DNA of 64,000 nucleotides, from NCBI GenBank assembly GCA_000612485.1, contig CP007494.1, positions 186,001 through 250,000 of the forward strand. Direction: 5' to 3'. The stretch is from Bordetella holmesii ATCC 51541. Lineage in GTDB: Bacteria > Pseudomonadota > Gammaproteobacteria > Burkholderiales > Burkholderiaceae_B. The position numbers were made by a program, and so were the translations under genes. Of the stretch, positions 21,717 to 31,071 are shown piece after piece (the first letter of the stretch is position 1; every line of letters begins with the position of its first letter). The notes beneath the pieces are model-generated. The model made no database searches. It saw only the letters and a list, made by a program, of their open reading frames with translations, and was not told where the DNA came from.

Positions 21717-22076
21717 TTGCGCCTGCCGCGTCGCCGCCAGGGCCACGGCTCCCGGACAGCGGCGCCAGGCGATTTCATCGCCGTCCATGTCCAGGTCGAA
21801 CAGATCATTGACGGCGGGCCAGGGGTGGCCATGCTCCTGCGCGCCCTCCATCTCAAGCACGTGCCCGGCGAATCCGCACGGCACGCCAGCGCACTCCGCG
21901 AAGTAGCGCTGTGCATCGACATCCACCACATAAGTAGTCAGGTCATGGCCCAGGATGGCCACAAAACGGCCGTCATCGCTGGCATAAGCGTAGCGAAAGC
22001 GCCCTTTGATGACGTCGCCCGACAGGGAATTGCCAAGCAACTGGGACAGGGCGCGCGTGACGATATCGGTCAGCAT
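21702..22076 (-). CDS. Hypothetical protein, C-terminus possibly altered by deletion
   Basis: 124 residues from the ATG at 22076, which has GGAGG 8 bases upstream. The sequence MLTDIVTRALSQLLGN to DLFDLDMDGDEIAWRRC looks coding. I do not recognise a family. The last 15-20 residues run into the truncated acetyltransferase and may be junction-encoded. Soluble, no signal peptide. Confidence 0.6.
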   Translation of the reverse strand: MLTDIVTRALSQLLGNSLSGDVIKGRFRYAYASDDGRFVAILGHDLTTYVVDVDAQRYFAECAGVPCGFAGHVLEMEGAQEHGHPWPAVNDLFDLDMDGDEIAWRRCPGAVALAATRQAQSRVA

Positions 22077-22408
22077 GAATCGATCCTCCGGAGTGAGCGC
22101 CGGCGTCGGGCCGGCTGCGAAGGCGCGAGCAAACAAGCGCCGGCACAGCGCACGGAAGGCGGAGTGGGGGCGAAGGACGGGAAGCCAGGAAAGGCTGTCG
22201 CGCATCCCATCAGACTAGAGGAAACCATATCGGACATTTAGCTTACACCCGTGCCAGCCCTGTCTTCAAATCACTCCCCCGTCCCCATAATCCATGCCGT
22301 GCCGCAGCATGGCGGCGCGGCCAGCCGGCTCCGCGCGCGTCCCGGCCCGGGTGAACCAATCGAAACGTATACACTCCAACGGATTCCGCTAGTTTCGAGG
22401 TCATCCCC

Positions 22409-25159
22409 ATGCGCCTGCCGCTTCTGTCGCGCCGCCTGAATGCATTGTTAGTGTCGTCGTTCCTGGCTTTCCAGGCCGGCGCCGCGTCGCTCCCCGCGGG
22501 CGTCTCGGAAGTGTCCTCGATCGAGGGCATTACCGAATACCGCCTGGCCAACGGCCTGCGCGTGCTGCTGGCGCCCGACGCGTCCAAGCCCACCACCACG
22601 GTCAACATGACGTACCTGGTGGGATCGCGCAACGAGAACTACGGCCAGACCGGCATGGCCCACCTGCTCGAGCACATGCTGTTCAAGGGCACGCCCGCCA
22701 TCCGCAACGCGCTGGGCGAGTTCTCGCGCCGTGGCCTGCAGGCCAACGGCTCCACCTCGTCGGATCGCACCAATTACTTCGCCAGCTTCGCGGCCAATCC
22801 CGAAACCCTCAAGTGGTACCTGGGCTGGCAGGCCGACGCCATGGTCAACTCGCTGATCGCCAAGGAAGACCTCGACTCCGAGATGACCGTGGTCCGCAAC
22901 GAGATGGAAAGCGGCGAGAACAACCCGTTCCGCGTGCTCATGCAGAAGATGCAGGCCGCCGCCTACCAGTGGCACAACTACGGCAAGAGCACCATCGGCG
23001 CGCGCAGCGACGTCGAGAACGTGGACATCGCGCAATTGCGCGCCTTCTACCACGAGTATTACCAGCCCGACAACGCCGTGCTGATCGTCGCGGGCAAGTT
23101 CGATCCGCAGACGGCCCTGGCCGATATCCAGTCCTCGCTGGGCAAGCTGCCCAAGCCCAAGCGCACCCTGCCGCCCGAATACACCGTGGAGCCGGTCCAG
23201 GACGGCGAGCGCTCGGTGACGCTGCGCCGCGCCGGCGGCACCCCGCTGGTGGCCGCCATGTACCACCTGCCCGCCGCCGGCAGCCCCGATTTCGTCGGGC
23301 TGGACCTGGCCGCCACCATCCTGGCCGACACGCCGTCGAGCCGCCTGTACCACGCGCTGGTCCCCACCAAGCTGGCGTCGGGCGTATTCGGCTTCACCAT
23401 GGACCAGCTCGACCCCGGCCTGGCCATGTTCGGCGCCCAGCTGCAACCCGGCATGGACCAGGACAAGGCGCTGCAGACCCTGACCGCTACGCTCGAATCC
23501 CTGTCCAGCAAACCGTTCAGCCAGGAGGAACTGGAGCGCGCCCGCAGCAAGTGGCTGACCGCCTGGCAGCAGACCTATGCCGATCCGGAGAAGGTTGGCG
23601 TGGCCCTGTCGGAAGCCATTGCCTCGGGCGACTGGCGCCTGTTCTTCCTGCAGCGCGACCGCGTGCGCGAGGCCAAGCTGGACGACGTGCAGCGCGCCGC
23701 CGTCGCCTACCTGGTGCGCAGCAATCGCACCGAAGGCCGCTACATTCCCACCGAAAAGCCGCAGCGCGCGCCGCTGGCGCAGCGCGCCGACCTGGCGGCC
23801 GTCTTCAAGGACTACAAGGGCGACCCGAACTTCAAGGCCGTCGAGGCCTTCGATCCGTCGCCAGCCAATATCGACAAGCGCACCCTGCGGCGCACGCTCG
23901 ACCTGCCCAACGGCCAGGTCGAACTGGCCTTGCTGCCCAAGGCCACGCGCGGCGACCGCGTGCAGGCCGAACTGCTGATCCAGTTCGGCGACGCCGAAGC
24001 GCTGCGCGGCCAGCGCGTGCCGCTGGCCGCCGCGGCCGCCCTGCTCGACCGCGGCACCGACAAGCTGTCGCGCCAGGCCATCCAGGACCGCCTGGATCAG
24101 CTGCAGGCCGAAGCCACCATCAATGGCAGCGGCACCAACCTGGTGGTCAACATCTCCACGCTCGGCAAGAACCTGCCCGACGTGATGGCGCTGGTGCTGG
24201 ATGTGGTGCGCAACGCCAGCTTCCCGCAGGACCAGGTCGAGGAATACAAGCGCCAGGCCATCACCATGGTGCAGGACGCGATGACCGACCCGACCGCGCT
24301 GGCCTCGCGTGCCCTGGCACGCCACAACAATCCGTGGCCGGCCGACGACGTGCGGTACGTGCCCACCTTCGACGAAGCCCTGGAGCAGCTGCGCAGCCTG
24401 TCGCGCGACGACCTGGCCGCGGTCAGCGGCAAGCTGTACGGCGCCGGCCGGATCAAGTTCTCGGCCGTGGGCGAATTCGATCCCGCCGCGGTCGAGGCCG
24501 TGCTGCGCAAGGGCCTGGACGGCTGGCGCAGCGCACCCGCCTATACCCGCCTGCCGGATCCCTACCGCGCCGTGCCCGCGCAGCAATTCGACATCGCCAC
24601 GCCCGACAAGGCCAACGCCTTCTACATCTCGCGCATGCCGCTGCAGCTGCAGGACACCAACGCCGACTACCCCGCCCTGTACCTGGCCAACTTCCTGCTC
24701 GGCACCTCGGAAACCTCGCGCCTGTGGCACCGCGTGCGCGAAACCGAAGGCCTGTCGTACAACGTGCGCAGCAACCTGTCGGTGTCGTCGTACGAGCCGT
24801 CCGCGAACTGGACGATCTACGCCATCTACGCGCCGCAGAACCGGGCACGCCTGGAAAAGGCCATCTCGGAAGAGCTGGCCCGCGCCCTCAAGGACGGCTT
24901 CACGGACCAGGAGGTCCGCGACGGCGTCGTGGCGCTGCTGAACTACCGCAACCTGGCGCGCGCCCAGGATGACGTGCTGGCCGATACCTGGGTGAACTAC
25001 ATGCAGACCGGCCGCAGCTTCCAGTGGTCGGCCGACATGGACCGCAAACTCGAGGCGCTCACGCCCGACCAGGTCAACGCCGCGCTGCGCAAGTATCTCA
25101 AGCCCGAGGTGTTCAGCACCGCCGTGGCGGGGGATTTCACCAAGAAATCCACCCCTTGA
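22409..25159 (+). CDS. M16-family zinc peptidase (pitrilysin-like), exported
   Basis: 916 residues: signal peptide (cleavage near FQAGAA), then two M16 halves. The inverted zinc motif HLLEH is at residues 85-89, with the distal glutamate in VRNEMESGEN about 75 residues later. The C-terminal half has the R/Y-type substrate site region (ETEGLSYNVRSNL). Members degrade peptides in the periplasm or act in peptide uptake. It is monocistronic, 330 bases from the preceding gene start, with no frameshift over 2.7 kb. Confidence 0.9.
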   Translation: MRLPLLSRRLNALLVSSFLAFQAGAASLPAGVSEVSSIEGITEYRLANGLRVLLAPDASKPTTTVNMTYLVGSRNENYGQTGMAHLLEHMLFKGTPAIRNALGEFSRRGLQANGSTSSDRTNYFASFAANPETLKWYLGWQADAMVNSLIAKEDLDSEMTVVRNEMESGENNPFRVLMQKMQAAAYQWHNYGKSTIGARSDVENVDIAQLRAFYHEYYQPDNAVLIVAGKFDPQTALADIQSSLGKLPKPKRTLPPEYTVEPVQDGERSVTLRRAGGTPLVAAMYHLPAAGSPDFVGLDLAATILADTPSSRLYHALVPTKLASGVFGFTMDQLDPGLAMFGAQLQPGMDQDKALQTLTATLESLSSKPFSQEELERARSKWLTAWQQTYADPEKVGVALSEAIASGDWRLFFLQRDRVREAKLDDVQRAAVAYLVRSNRTEGRYIPTEKPQRAPLAQRADLAAVFKDYKGDPNFKAVEAFDPSPANIDKRTLRRTLDLPNGQVELALLPKATRGDRVQAELLIQFGDAEALRGQRVPLAAAAALLDRGTDKLSRQAIQDRLDQLQAEATINGSGTNLVVNISTLGKNLPDVMALVLDVVRNASFPQDQVEEYKRQAITMVQDAMTDPTALASRALARHNNPWPADDVRYVPTFDEALEQLRSLSRDDLAAVSGKLYGAGRIKFSAVGEFDPAAVEAVLRKGLDGWRSAPAYTRLPDPYRAVPAQQFDIATPDKANAFYISRMPLQLQDTNADYPALYLANFLLGTSETSRLWHRVRETEGLSYNVRSNLSVSSYEPSANWTIYAIYAPQNRARLEKAISEELARALKDGFTDQEVRDGVVALLNYRNLARAQDDVLADTWVNYMQTGRSFQWSADMDRKLEALTPDQVNAALRKYLKPEVFSTAVAGDFTKKSTP

Positions 25160-25230
25160 GGGGCCGCATGGGGACTGGCACCGGCTGACTTCCAGCCTGC
25201 CCCCCGATGGAAACTGACATCCGCGACAGA

Positions 25231-25260
25231 GTGTGCCTGTCCCCGCTGGGACAGGCACAC
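25231..25260. repeat. Perfect 13-bp intergenic palindrome
   Basis: GTGTGCCTGTCCC pairs perfectly with GGGACAGGCACAC around a 4-base loop, in the gap between the convergent M16 and dnaJ genes. A related partial copy (AGCGGGACAGGCGCC) follows at about 25308. No T tract on either side, so it is not a classical terminator; it looks like a dispersed palindromic repeat with a transcript-end role. Confidence 0.7.
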
Positions 25261-25327
25261 TGCTCTACGCCATGAACGGCTGACTGCCAGGACGGTACCG
25301 CCCCCAGCGGGACAGGCGCCGCATGCG

Positions 25328-26473
25328 TCAGCTGAAGAACTCCTTGACGCGGTCGGTCCAGGACTTGCTCTGCGGCGAATGGCGGCCGCCGCCGTCGTTG
25401 AGCGAAGCCTCGAACTGGCGCAGGATGGCCTTCTGCTCGTCGCTCAGGCGCACCGGCGTCTCGACCACCACGTGGCAGTAGAGGTCGCCCGGATAACTGC
25501 CGCGCACCCCGTGGATGCCCTTGGCGCGCAGGCGGAAGGTCTTGCCCGACTGCGTGCCTTCCGGAATCGAGATCTCGGCCTTGCCGCCCAGGGTCGGCAC
25601 CTGCAGCTCGCCGCCCAGCGCCGCCGTGGTGAACGGGATGGTCAGCTCGCAGTGCAGATCGTCGCCATCGCGCTGGAAGATCTTGTGCTGCTTGATATGG
25701 ATCTCGACATACAGGTCGCCCGGCGGGCCGCCGTTGATGCCGGGCTCGCCGTTGCCGCTGGAGCGGATGCGCATGCCGTCGTCGATGCCGGCCGGGATCT
25801 TGACCTGCAGCGTCTTGTTGCGACGCGTACGGCCCACGCCGTCGCACGACGGGCAGGGGTCGGTGATTTCCTTGCCGGTGCCGTGGCAGGTCGGGCAGGT
25901 CTGCTGGACGCTGAAAAAGCCCTGCTGCATGCGCACCGCGCCCGAACCGCCGCAAGTCCGGCAAGTCTTGGGCGAGGTGCCGGCCTTGGCGCCGCTGCCG
26001 TGGCAGGTATCGCAGTTTTCCCAGCTGGGAACGCGGATCTCGGTGTCAAAACCGCTGGCGGCCTGCTCCAGCGTGATTTCCAGCGCGTACTTCAGGTCGG
26101 CGCCGCGATATACCTGCGGCCCGCCGCCCCCGCGCCGACCCGCGCCGAAGATCTCGCCAAAGATATCGCCGAAAGCATCGGCGAAGCCGCCGCCCATGCC
26201 GCCGCCCATGCCGCCGCCCATGCCGCCGCCCATGCCGGCGGCGTTCGGGTCGACCCCGGCATGGCCATAGCGGTCGTAGGCGGCGCGCTTCTGCTCGTCA
26301 CCCAGGACCTCGTAGGCCTCCTTGGCTTCCTTGAACTTTTCCTCGGCTTCTTTGCTGTCCGGGTTGCGGTCCGGGTGGTACTTCATGGCCAGCTTGCGAT
26401 AGGCCTTCTTCAGGTCTTCGTCGCTGGCATTCTTCGCCACACCCAGTACTTCGTAGTAATCGCGTTTTGCCAT
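25328..26473 (-). CDS. dnaJ: Chaperone protein DnaJ
   Basis: 381 residues. J domain with HPD ([10 protein letters not shown], about residue 34), then a Gly/Met-rich linker with four GMGG repeats. Four CxxCxGxG zinc repeats follow ([32 protein letters not shown]), then the substrate-binding C-terminal domains. It stimulates DnaK ATPase and delivers substrates. Last gene of the hrcA-to-dnaJ direction, 100 bases after dnaK with a hairpin in between. Intact. Confidence 0.97.
   Translation of the reverse strand: MAKRDYYEVLGVAKNASDEDLKKAYRKLAMKYHPDRNPDSKEAEEKFKEAKEAYEVLGDEQKRAAYDRYGHAGVDPNAAGMGGGMGGGMGGGMGGGFADAFGDIFGEIFGAGRRGGGGPQVYRGADLKYALEITLEQAASGFDTEIRVPSWENCDTCHGSGAKAGTSPKTCRTCGGSGAVRMQQGFFSVQQTCPTCHGTGKEITDPCPSCDGVGRTRRNKTLQVKIPAGIDDGMRIRSSGNGEPGINGGPPGDLYVEIHIKQHKIFQRDGDDLHCELTIPFTTAALGGELQVPTLGGKAEISIPEGTQSGKTFRLRAKGIHGVRGSYPGDLYCHVVVETPVRLSDEQKAILRQFEASLNDGGGRHSPQSKSWTDRVKEFFS
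26187..26234. repeat. 12-bp tandem repeat inside dnaJ
   Basis: Four perfect copies of GCCGCCGCCCAT (plus strand) encode the repeated GMGG units of the DnaJ Gly-rich linker. In-frame copy-number change is possible without breaking the gene. Confidence 0.85.
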
Positions 26474-26520
26474 GGTGGGAGGACCCGTCGCCGGGCCATG
26501 TTCTGAATCATCAACGCGCG

Positions 26521-26550
26521 CGCCCGGTAGCTGGAATCAGCTACCGGGCG
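26521..26550. promoter_or_regulatory. dnaK-dnaJ intergenic hairpin
   Basis: CGCCCGGTAGCT pairs perfectly with AGCTACCGGGCG around 6 bases. There is no T run after it in the dnaK direction, so it is more likely an mRNA-processing or stability element, or a partial terminator, than a full terminator. Confidence 0.55.
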
Positions 26551-26573
26551 TATCGCACGTCATCGTTCGGCCA

Positions 26574-28499
26574 TTACTGGTCGCGCTTGACTTCCTTGAA
26601 GTCGGCGTCGACCACATTGTCGTCCACCGGCTTGGCGTTGTCGGCCGCCTGCTGCTGCTGGGCCTGCTGCTGCGCCTGCATGTCGGCGTACATCTTTTCG
26701 CCCAGCTTCTGCGAGGCCGTCGACAAGGCTTCCACCTTGGCGTCGATCTCGGCCTTGTCACCCGTCTTGAGGATGTTCTCGAGGTCCTTGATGGCAGCCT
26801 CGATCGACTCCTTCTCGGCGGCTTCCAGCTTCTCGCCGTACTCCGTGAGCGACTTGCGGGTGGCATGCACCAGCGCGTCGGCCTGGTTGCGGGCCTGCGC
26901 CAGCTCGGCCAGCCGGTGATCTTCCTCGGCGTTGGCCTCGGCATCCTTGACCATGCGCTGGATCTCGTCTTCCGACAGACCCGAGTTGGCCTTGATGGTG
27001 ATCTTGTTTTCCTTGCCGGTACCCTTGTCCTTGGCCGAGACATGCAGAATGCCGTTGGCGTCGATGTCAAACGTGACTTCGATCTGCGGCATGCCGCGCG
27101 GCGCCGGAGGAATTCCCTCGAGGTTGAACTCACCCAGGCCCTTGTTGCCTGCAGCGATTTCACGCTCGCCCTGGAAGACCTTGATAGTCACGGCAGGCTG
27201 GTTGTCATCCGCCGTCGAGAATGTCTGCGAGAAACGGGTCGGGATGGTCGTGTTCTTCTGGATCATCTTGGTCATCACGCCACCCAGGGTTTCAATCCCC
27301 AGGGACAGCGGCGTCACGTCCAGCAGCAGCACATCCTTGCGGTCACCCGACAGCACGGAACCCTGAATGGCAGCGCCGGCGGCGACAGCCTCATCGGGGT
27401 TGACATCCTTGCGCGGGTCACGGCCGAAGAATTCCTTGACCTTTTCCTGAACCTTGGGCATGCGGGTCATACCGCCGACCAGGATCACATCATCGATATC
27501 CGAAACCTTGACGCCAGCATCCTTGATGGCCACGCGGCACGGCTCGATGGTGCGCTCGATCAGCTCCTCGACCAGCGCTTCCAGCTTGGCGCGCGTGATC
27601 TTGAGGTTCAGGTGCTTGGGACCGGAGGCATCGGCCGTGATGTACGGCAGGTTGATCTCGGTCTGCTGGCTGGAGGACAGCTCGATCTTGGCCTTTTCGG
27701 CAGCTTCTTTCAGGCGCTGCAAAGCCAGGACGTCCTTGGACAGGTCCACGCCCTGCTCTTTCTTGAACTCGCCGATGATGTAATCGATGATGCGCTGGTC
27801 GAAATCCTCACCGCCCAGGAAGGTGTCGCCGTTGGTCGACAGCACTTCAAATTGCATCTCGCCATCGACGTCGGCGATCTCGATGATGGAGATATCGAAC
27901 GTACCGCCACCCAGGTCATAGACCGCAATCTTGCGATCGCCCTTCTCGGCCTTGTCCAGGCCGAACGCCAATGCGGCTGCGGTCGGCTCGTTGATGATGC
28001 GCTTGACCTCGAGACCAGCGATGCGCCCGGCATCCTTGGTCGCCTGGCGCTGGCTGTCGTTGAAGTAGGCCGGCACCGTGATGACGGCCTCGGTGACCGG
28101 CTCGCCCAGGTAGTCCTCGGCGGTTTTCTTCATCTTGCGCAGCACTTCGGCCGACACTTGGGGAGGCGCCTGCTTCTTGCCGCGCACCTCCACCCAGGCG
28201 TCGCCGTTGTCGGCTTTGACGATGCTGTAGGGCATCAGGTGGATGTCCTTTTGCACTGCCTTTTCGTCGAATTTGCGACCGATGAGGCGCTTGACGGCGT
28301 ACAGAGTGTTCGTGGGATTGGTGACCGCCTGGCGCTTGGCCGGGGCGCCCACGAGGATCTCGCCGTCTTCCATATAGGCGACGATGGAGGGCGTGGTGCG
28401 CGCGCCCTCGGCGTTTTCAATGATCTTGACCTGGCCACCGTCCATGACTGCCACGCAGCTGTTGGTCGTACCCAGGTCGATGCCGATGATTTTGCTCAT
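26574..28499 (-). CDS. dnaK: Chaperone protein DnaK (Hsp70)
   Basis: 641 residues. Nucleotide-binding domain with [14 protein letters not shown] at the start, [17 protein letters not shown] and [13 protein letters not shown]. The hydrophobic interdomain linker [13 protein letters not shown] is present; the substrate-binding and lid domains end in the disordered tail [11 protein letters not shown]. It folds and refolds proteins with DnaJ and GrpE. It has its own heat-shock-type promoter inside the 3' end of the thioredoxin gene. Intact. Confidence 0.98.
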   Translation of the reverse strand: MSKIIGIDLGTTNSCVAVMDGGQVKIIENAEGARTTPSIVAYMEDGEILVGAPAKRQAVTNPTNTLYAVKRLIGRKFDEKAVQKDIHLMPYSIVKADNGDAWVEVRGKKQAPPQVSAEVLRKMKKTAEDYLGEPVTEAVITVPAYFNDSQRQATKDAGRIAGLEVKRIINEPTAAALAFGLDKAEKGDRKIAVYDLGGGTFDISIIEIADVDGEMQFEVLSTNGDTFLGGEDFDQRIIDYIIGEFKKEQGVDLSKDVLALQRLKEAAEKAKIELSSSQQTEINLPYITADASGPKHLNLKITRAKLEALVEELIERTIEPCRVAIKDAGVKVSDIDDVILVGGMTRMPKVQEKVKEFFGRDPRKDVNPDEAVAAGAAIQGSVLSGDRKDVLLLDVTPLSLGIETLGGVMTKMIQKNTTIPTRFSQTFSTADDNQPAVTIKVFQGEREIAAGNKGLGEFNLEGIPPAPRGMPQIEVTFDIDANGILHVSAKDKGTGKENKITIKANSGLSEDEIQRMVKDAEANAEEDHRLAELAQARNQADALVHATRKSLTEYGEKLEAAEKESIEAAIKDLENILKTGDKAEIDAKVEALSTASQKLGEKMYADMQAQQQAQQQQAADNAKPVDDNVVDADFKEVKRDQ

Positions 28500-28562
28500 G
28501 GTAGGAATACCTTGAAGAATCAGTTATTGATCGAAGTAATCGAAAGAATCACAGTCCCAGCC

Positions 28563-28592
28563 TAACTGGGGATGACCGCAGGGTTTTTCAAG
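28563..28592 (-). promoter_or_regulatory. Sigma-32-type promoter of dnaK
   Basis: On the minus strand CTTGAAA (28592-28586) is followed after 14 bases by CCCCAGTTA (28571-28563), close to the heat-shock consensus. It overlaps the stop codon of the upstream thioredoxin gene and lies 64 bases before the dnaK start. Confidence 0.75.
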
Positions 28593-28962
28593 ATCCGGTT
28601 TGCAGCCGCCGGATGGCCCCGCTAAATTGCGGCAGACCTGGCCATCCGGTAACCCGGCCCAGGCGCTTGCCACCACGGAACAGCACAAAGGTTGGTACGC
28701 CGTGCAGGCCAAAACGTTGACCAAGCGCGGGGTCAGCGTAGACATCCGCCTGGAACCAACTCAACCCCAGTTCCAGCAGCGCATCGCGATGCAACAGCGC
28801 CGTCTGCTTGAAAACATTACAGTTGTAGCAGTCTTCACCCCAGAGGAAGACGCAGCGCAGGTCATCGCCAGTGGCGTTGACGACGACTTGATCGAAGTTA
28901 GCGCTCGATACCGGCTTCATGCCGAACGTTTCGAACACTGCACTGGGATCAAAGCCGCTCAT
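28588..28962 (-). CDS. Thioredoxin-fold protein between grpE and dnaK
   Basis: 124 residues with a thioredoxin fold: VVVNATGDDLRCVFLWGEDCYNCNVFKQ and the cis-proline segment GVPTFVLFRGG. The active-site pair is CYNC, not the CGPC of thioredoxin or CPYC of glutaredoxin. No signal peptide, so cytoplasmic. Its position inside the grpE-dnaK heat-shock cluster suggests a redox role during stress. Gaps of 21 bases to grpE and 88 to dnaK. The exact substrate is unknown. Confidence 0.87.
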   Translation of the reverse strand: MSGFDPSAVFETFGMKPVSSANFDQVVVNATGDDLRCVFLWGEDCYNCNVFKQTALLHRDALLELGLSWFQADVYADPALGQRFGLHGVPTFVLFRGGKRLGRVTGWPGLPQFSGAIRRLQTGS

Positions 28963-28983
28963 GGCTGCATCCTCTCAGGCCAC

Positions 28984-29514
28984 TCAGCCTGCCGAGACCA
29001 CGACCAACGCCGGGCGCAGCGTGCGATCGGCAATGGCGTAGCCTTTTTGCAGCACTTGCACCACGGTATTGGCGGGCTGTCCGGCAGGCACCGACGAGAT
29101 GGCCTGGTGCATGTGCGGGTCGAACTTGTCTCCCTGGGCCGGGGCAATTTCCTTGAGCATGTTGCGCTCGAAGGCGCCGACCAATTGCTTGAGCGTGACT
29201 TCCACGCCTTCGCGCAGGGCCTCGACGGTCTGGTCAGGCTGAGCCAGAGCGGCTTCCAGGCTGTCCTTGACCGGCACCAGGCTCTCGGCGAACGACTCAA
29301 TGCCGAACTTGCGCGCCTTCGAGACGTCTTCCTGCGCACGGCGGCGCACGTTCTCGGCTTCGGCCATGGCGCGCAGCACCTGCTCCTGCTGAGATTGAAC
29401 CTGTGCCTGGGCGGCGGCCAGTTCGGCACGCACGGCGGCCAATTCAGCGTGCACGTCTTCTGCGGGCAAGCCGGCGCTGGCGTCTTGATCGACAGGCTCT
29501 TGAGGTGCCGTCAT
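28984..29514 (-). CDS. grpE: GrpE nucleotide-exchange factor
   Basis: 176 residues from the ATG at 29514, which has GGAGG 7 bases upstream. Long N-terminal coiled coil ([23 protein letters not shown]), then [23 protein letters not shown] and the C-terminal beta domain with [12 protein letters not shown] and [24 protein letters not shown]. It releases ADP from DnaK. A heat-shock-type promoter precedes it. Intact. Confidence 0.96.
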   Translation of the reverse strand: MTAPQEPVDQDASAGLPAEDVHAELAAVRAELAAAQAQVQSQQEQVLRAMAEAENVRRRAQEDVSKARKFGIESFAESLVPVKDSLEAALAQPDQTVEALREGVEVTLKQLVGAFERNMLKEIAPAQGDKFDPHMHQAISSVPAGQPANTVVQVLQKGYAIADRTLRPALVVVSAG

Positions 29515-29553
29515 GAGAGTCCTCCAGAATAGGGATGAATACGGTATCAGCCC

Positions 29554-29583
29554 ATAAATGAGGGCCAGTTCTCTGGCTTCAAG
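29554..29583 (-). promoter_or_regulatory. Sigma-32-type promoter of grpE
   Basis: On the minus strand CTTGAA (29583-29578) and, 14 bases later, CCTCATTTAT (29563-29554) match the heat-shock -35 and -10. It lies 40 bases before the grpE ATG and just after the upstream gene's terminator. Confidence 0.72.
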
Positions 29584-29595
29584 GGGGGAAAAGGC

Positions 29596-29624
29596 AAAAA
29601 AAGACCAGGGCACAGGGCCCTGGT
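29596..29624 (-). terminator. Intrinsic terminator upstream of grpE
   Basis: Minus-strand stem ACCAGGGC / GCCCTGGT with a 5-base loop, followed by CTTTTTTT (plus-strand A 29596-29602). It ends the small acidic gene 29628-29861 and insulates grpE. Confidence 0.88.
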
Positions 29625-29627
29625 ACC

Positions 29628-29861
29628 TTATTTTTTGCGGGGCTGAGTCGGCGCCGGCGGATCACTGGCAGGAAAGGACTCTTTAAGCGCCTCGTCGACC
29701 GGATCCGGTCGATCTTCTTCTGGTGTGATGGCGACGGGGTCACTGGCCGGAAAGCTTTCCATCAGTGCCTCGTCAAGATCGCGCTCGACCGCGTCTTCCT
29801 CGAGGTTGTCGTGGCCGGGCGCACCCGACGTGCCTACTCTGGGGCGGGTGGGAGGTGTCAT
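29628..29861 (-). CDS. Small acidic protein with duplicated ESFPASDP motif
   Basis: 77 residues from the ATG at 29861 (GGAGA upstream); an in-frame ATG 39 bases earlier is possible. Very hydrophilic and acidic, no helix or signal. Two copies of [13 protein letters not shown] are separated by about 24 residues. Short proteins with this motif occur in many proteobacteria without assigned function; the motif looks like a linear binding or stress-tail module. It has its own terminator and sits between hemH and grpE. Confidence 0.75.
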   Translation of the reverse strand: MTPPTRPRVGTSGAPGHDNLEEDAVERDLDEALMESFPASDPVAITPEEDRPDPVDEALKESFPASDPPAPTQPRKK

Positions 29862-29947
29862 CTTGCCGTCTCCTGGAAAAGGGTGTTGTGCAATAGACAA
29901 TACTTACACACGCCATGCGTGTAAGAGCCGTATTCAGTTTACGCGAT

Positions 29948-31039
29948 TCACGATCGGCTGACCGGCCACCCTTGCAATTGGCTTTGCACGAGGCTGGCCA
30001 GCCCCTCGGCCCAAAGCGGACTGTCATTGAGCGCAGGAATGCAACGAAAACGCTTGCCGCCGGCTTGCATAAAAGCCTGCCGGCACTCCTGATTGATCTC
30101 CTCCAGGGTTTCGAGGCAATCCGCCACGAAACCGGGACAAACCACATCGACCTCGCTTACCCCCTGACGCGCCAACTCCTTGAGGGTGGGCTCGGTATAA
30201 GGCTCCATCCAGCGCGCCGAACCGAACCGACTCTGAAAACACACCTCCACCTCATCGGCTGCCAGCCCAAGGCGCTCCCTCAACAATCGGGCCGTATCCA
30301 GGCAATCCCGGTAATAAGGGTCGCCCAGTTCGATCGAGTAACGCGGCAAGCCATGAAAACTCATAAGCAGTTTCTGCGGCTTGCCCTGCGCTTGCCAGAA
30401 GGCGCGAATGCGTTCGGCCTGCGCGTCGAGGTAGACAGGATCATCGTAGAAGCGTTTGACGAAGCGCATCGCCGGCTGGTCCCTCAGGCGCGCGGCGTGG
30501 CGCGTCACCGCATCCACGGCGGTGGCGGTCGTGCTGGCTGCATATTGCGGATAAAGCGGCACGGTAAGGATGTGGTCGCAGCCCTGGTCGCGCAACCGCG
30601 CAATGCCGTCGGCCACCGACGGATTGCCATAGCGCATGCCCAAAACGACCGGTACGTCCAGGCCACGACTGGCCAACACCTTGGCCACACCCTCGGCCTG
30701 CTGCCGGCTGTAGACCAAGAGCGGCGAGCCCTCCTCCATCCATATATCCGCATAGCGTGGAGCGAGCTTCTTCGGCCGCATGGTCAGCACCAGGCCATAC
30801 AGTATCGGTTTCCACAAATAAGAGGGAATCTCGATCACACGGGGGTCGGAGAGAAACTCGCCCAGATACTTGCGGATGTCGCCCGCGGAAGGCGTGTCCG
30901 GCGTGCCGAGATTGACCAGAAGCACGCCCGACCGCCCAGGCTCGCGCGCCGGCGGATTGTCGTCGAACGGATCGTCGCCGCGGACCGGCTCGGCCAGGAA
31001 GCGCTCAGGCCACAAGTACTTGAACAAGCGAAGAAACAC
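29948..31039 (-). CDS. hemH: Ferrochelatase
   Basis: 363 residues. It inserts Fe2+ into protoporphyrin IX, the last step of haem synthesis. Family motifs: GVLLVNLGTPDTP, the catalytic-histidine segment LLMSFHGLP, and CPGFVADCLETLEEI near the C-terminus. It starts 32 bases after hrcA, so it may be cotranscribed with it. Intact. Confidence 0.96.
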   Translation of the reverse strand: MFLRLFKYLWPERFLAEPVRGDDPFDDNPPAREPGRSGVLLVNLGTPDTPSAGDIRKYLGEFLSDPRVIEIPSYLWKPILYGLVLTMRPKKLAPRYADIWMEEGSPLLVYSRQQAEGVAKVLASRGLDVPVVLGMRYGNPSVADGIARLRDQGCDHILTVPLYPQYAASTTATAVDAVTRHAARLRDQPAMRFVKRFYDDPVYLDAQAERIRAFWQAQGKPQKLLMSFHGLPRYSIELGDPYYRDCLDTARLLRERLGLAADEVEVCFQSRFGSARWMEPYTEPTLKELARQGVSEVDVVCPGFVADCLETLEEINQECRQAFMQAGGKRFRCIPALNDSPLWAEGLASLVQSQLQGWPVSRS

Positions 31040-31071
31040 TGACGTCTCCGGGCGCGAGGCCGTGGTTGGAA

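Noticed and set aside
22448..25258. 936-codon open frame opposite the M16 peptidase
   Set aside because: Shadow of the peptidase gene, which has signal peptide and zinc motif on the plus strand.
26472..28565. 697-codon plus-strand frame opposite dnaK
   Set aside because: Known type of antisense artefact over dnaK; no domain and no ribosome site.
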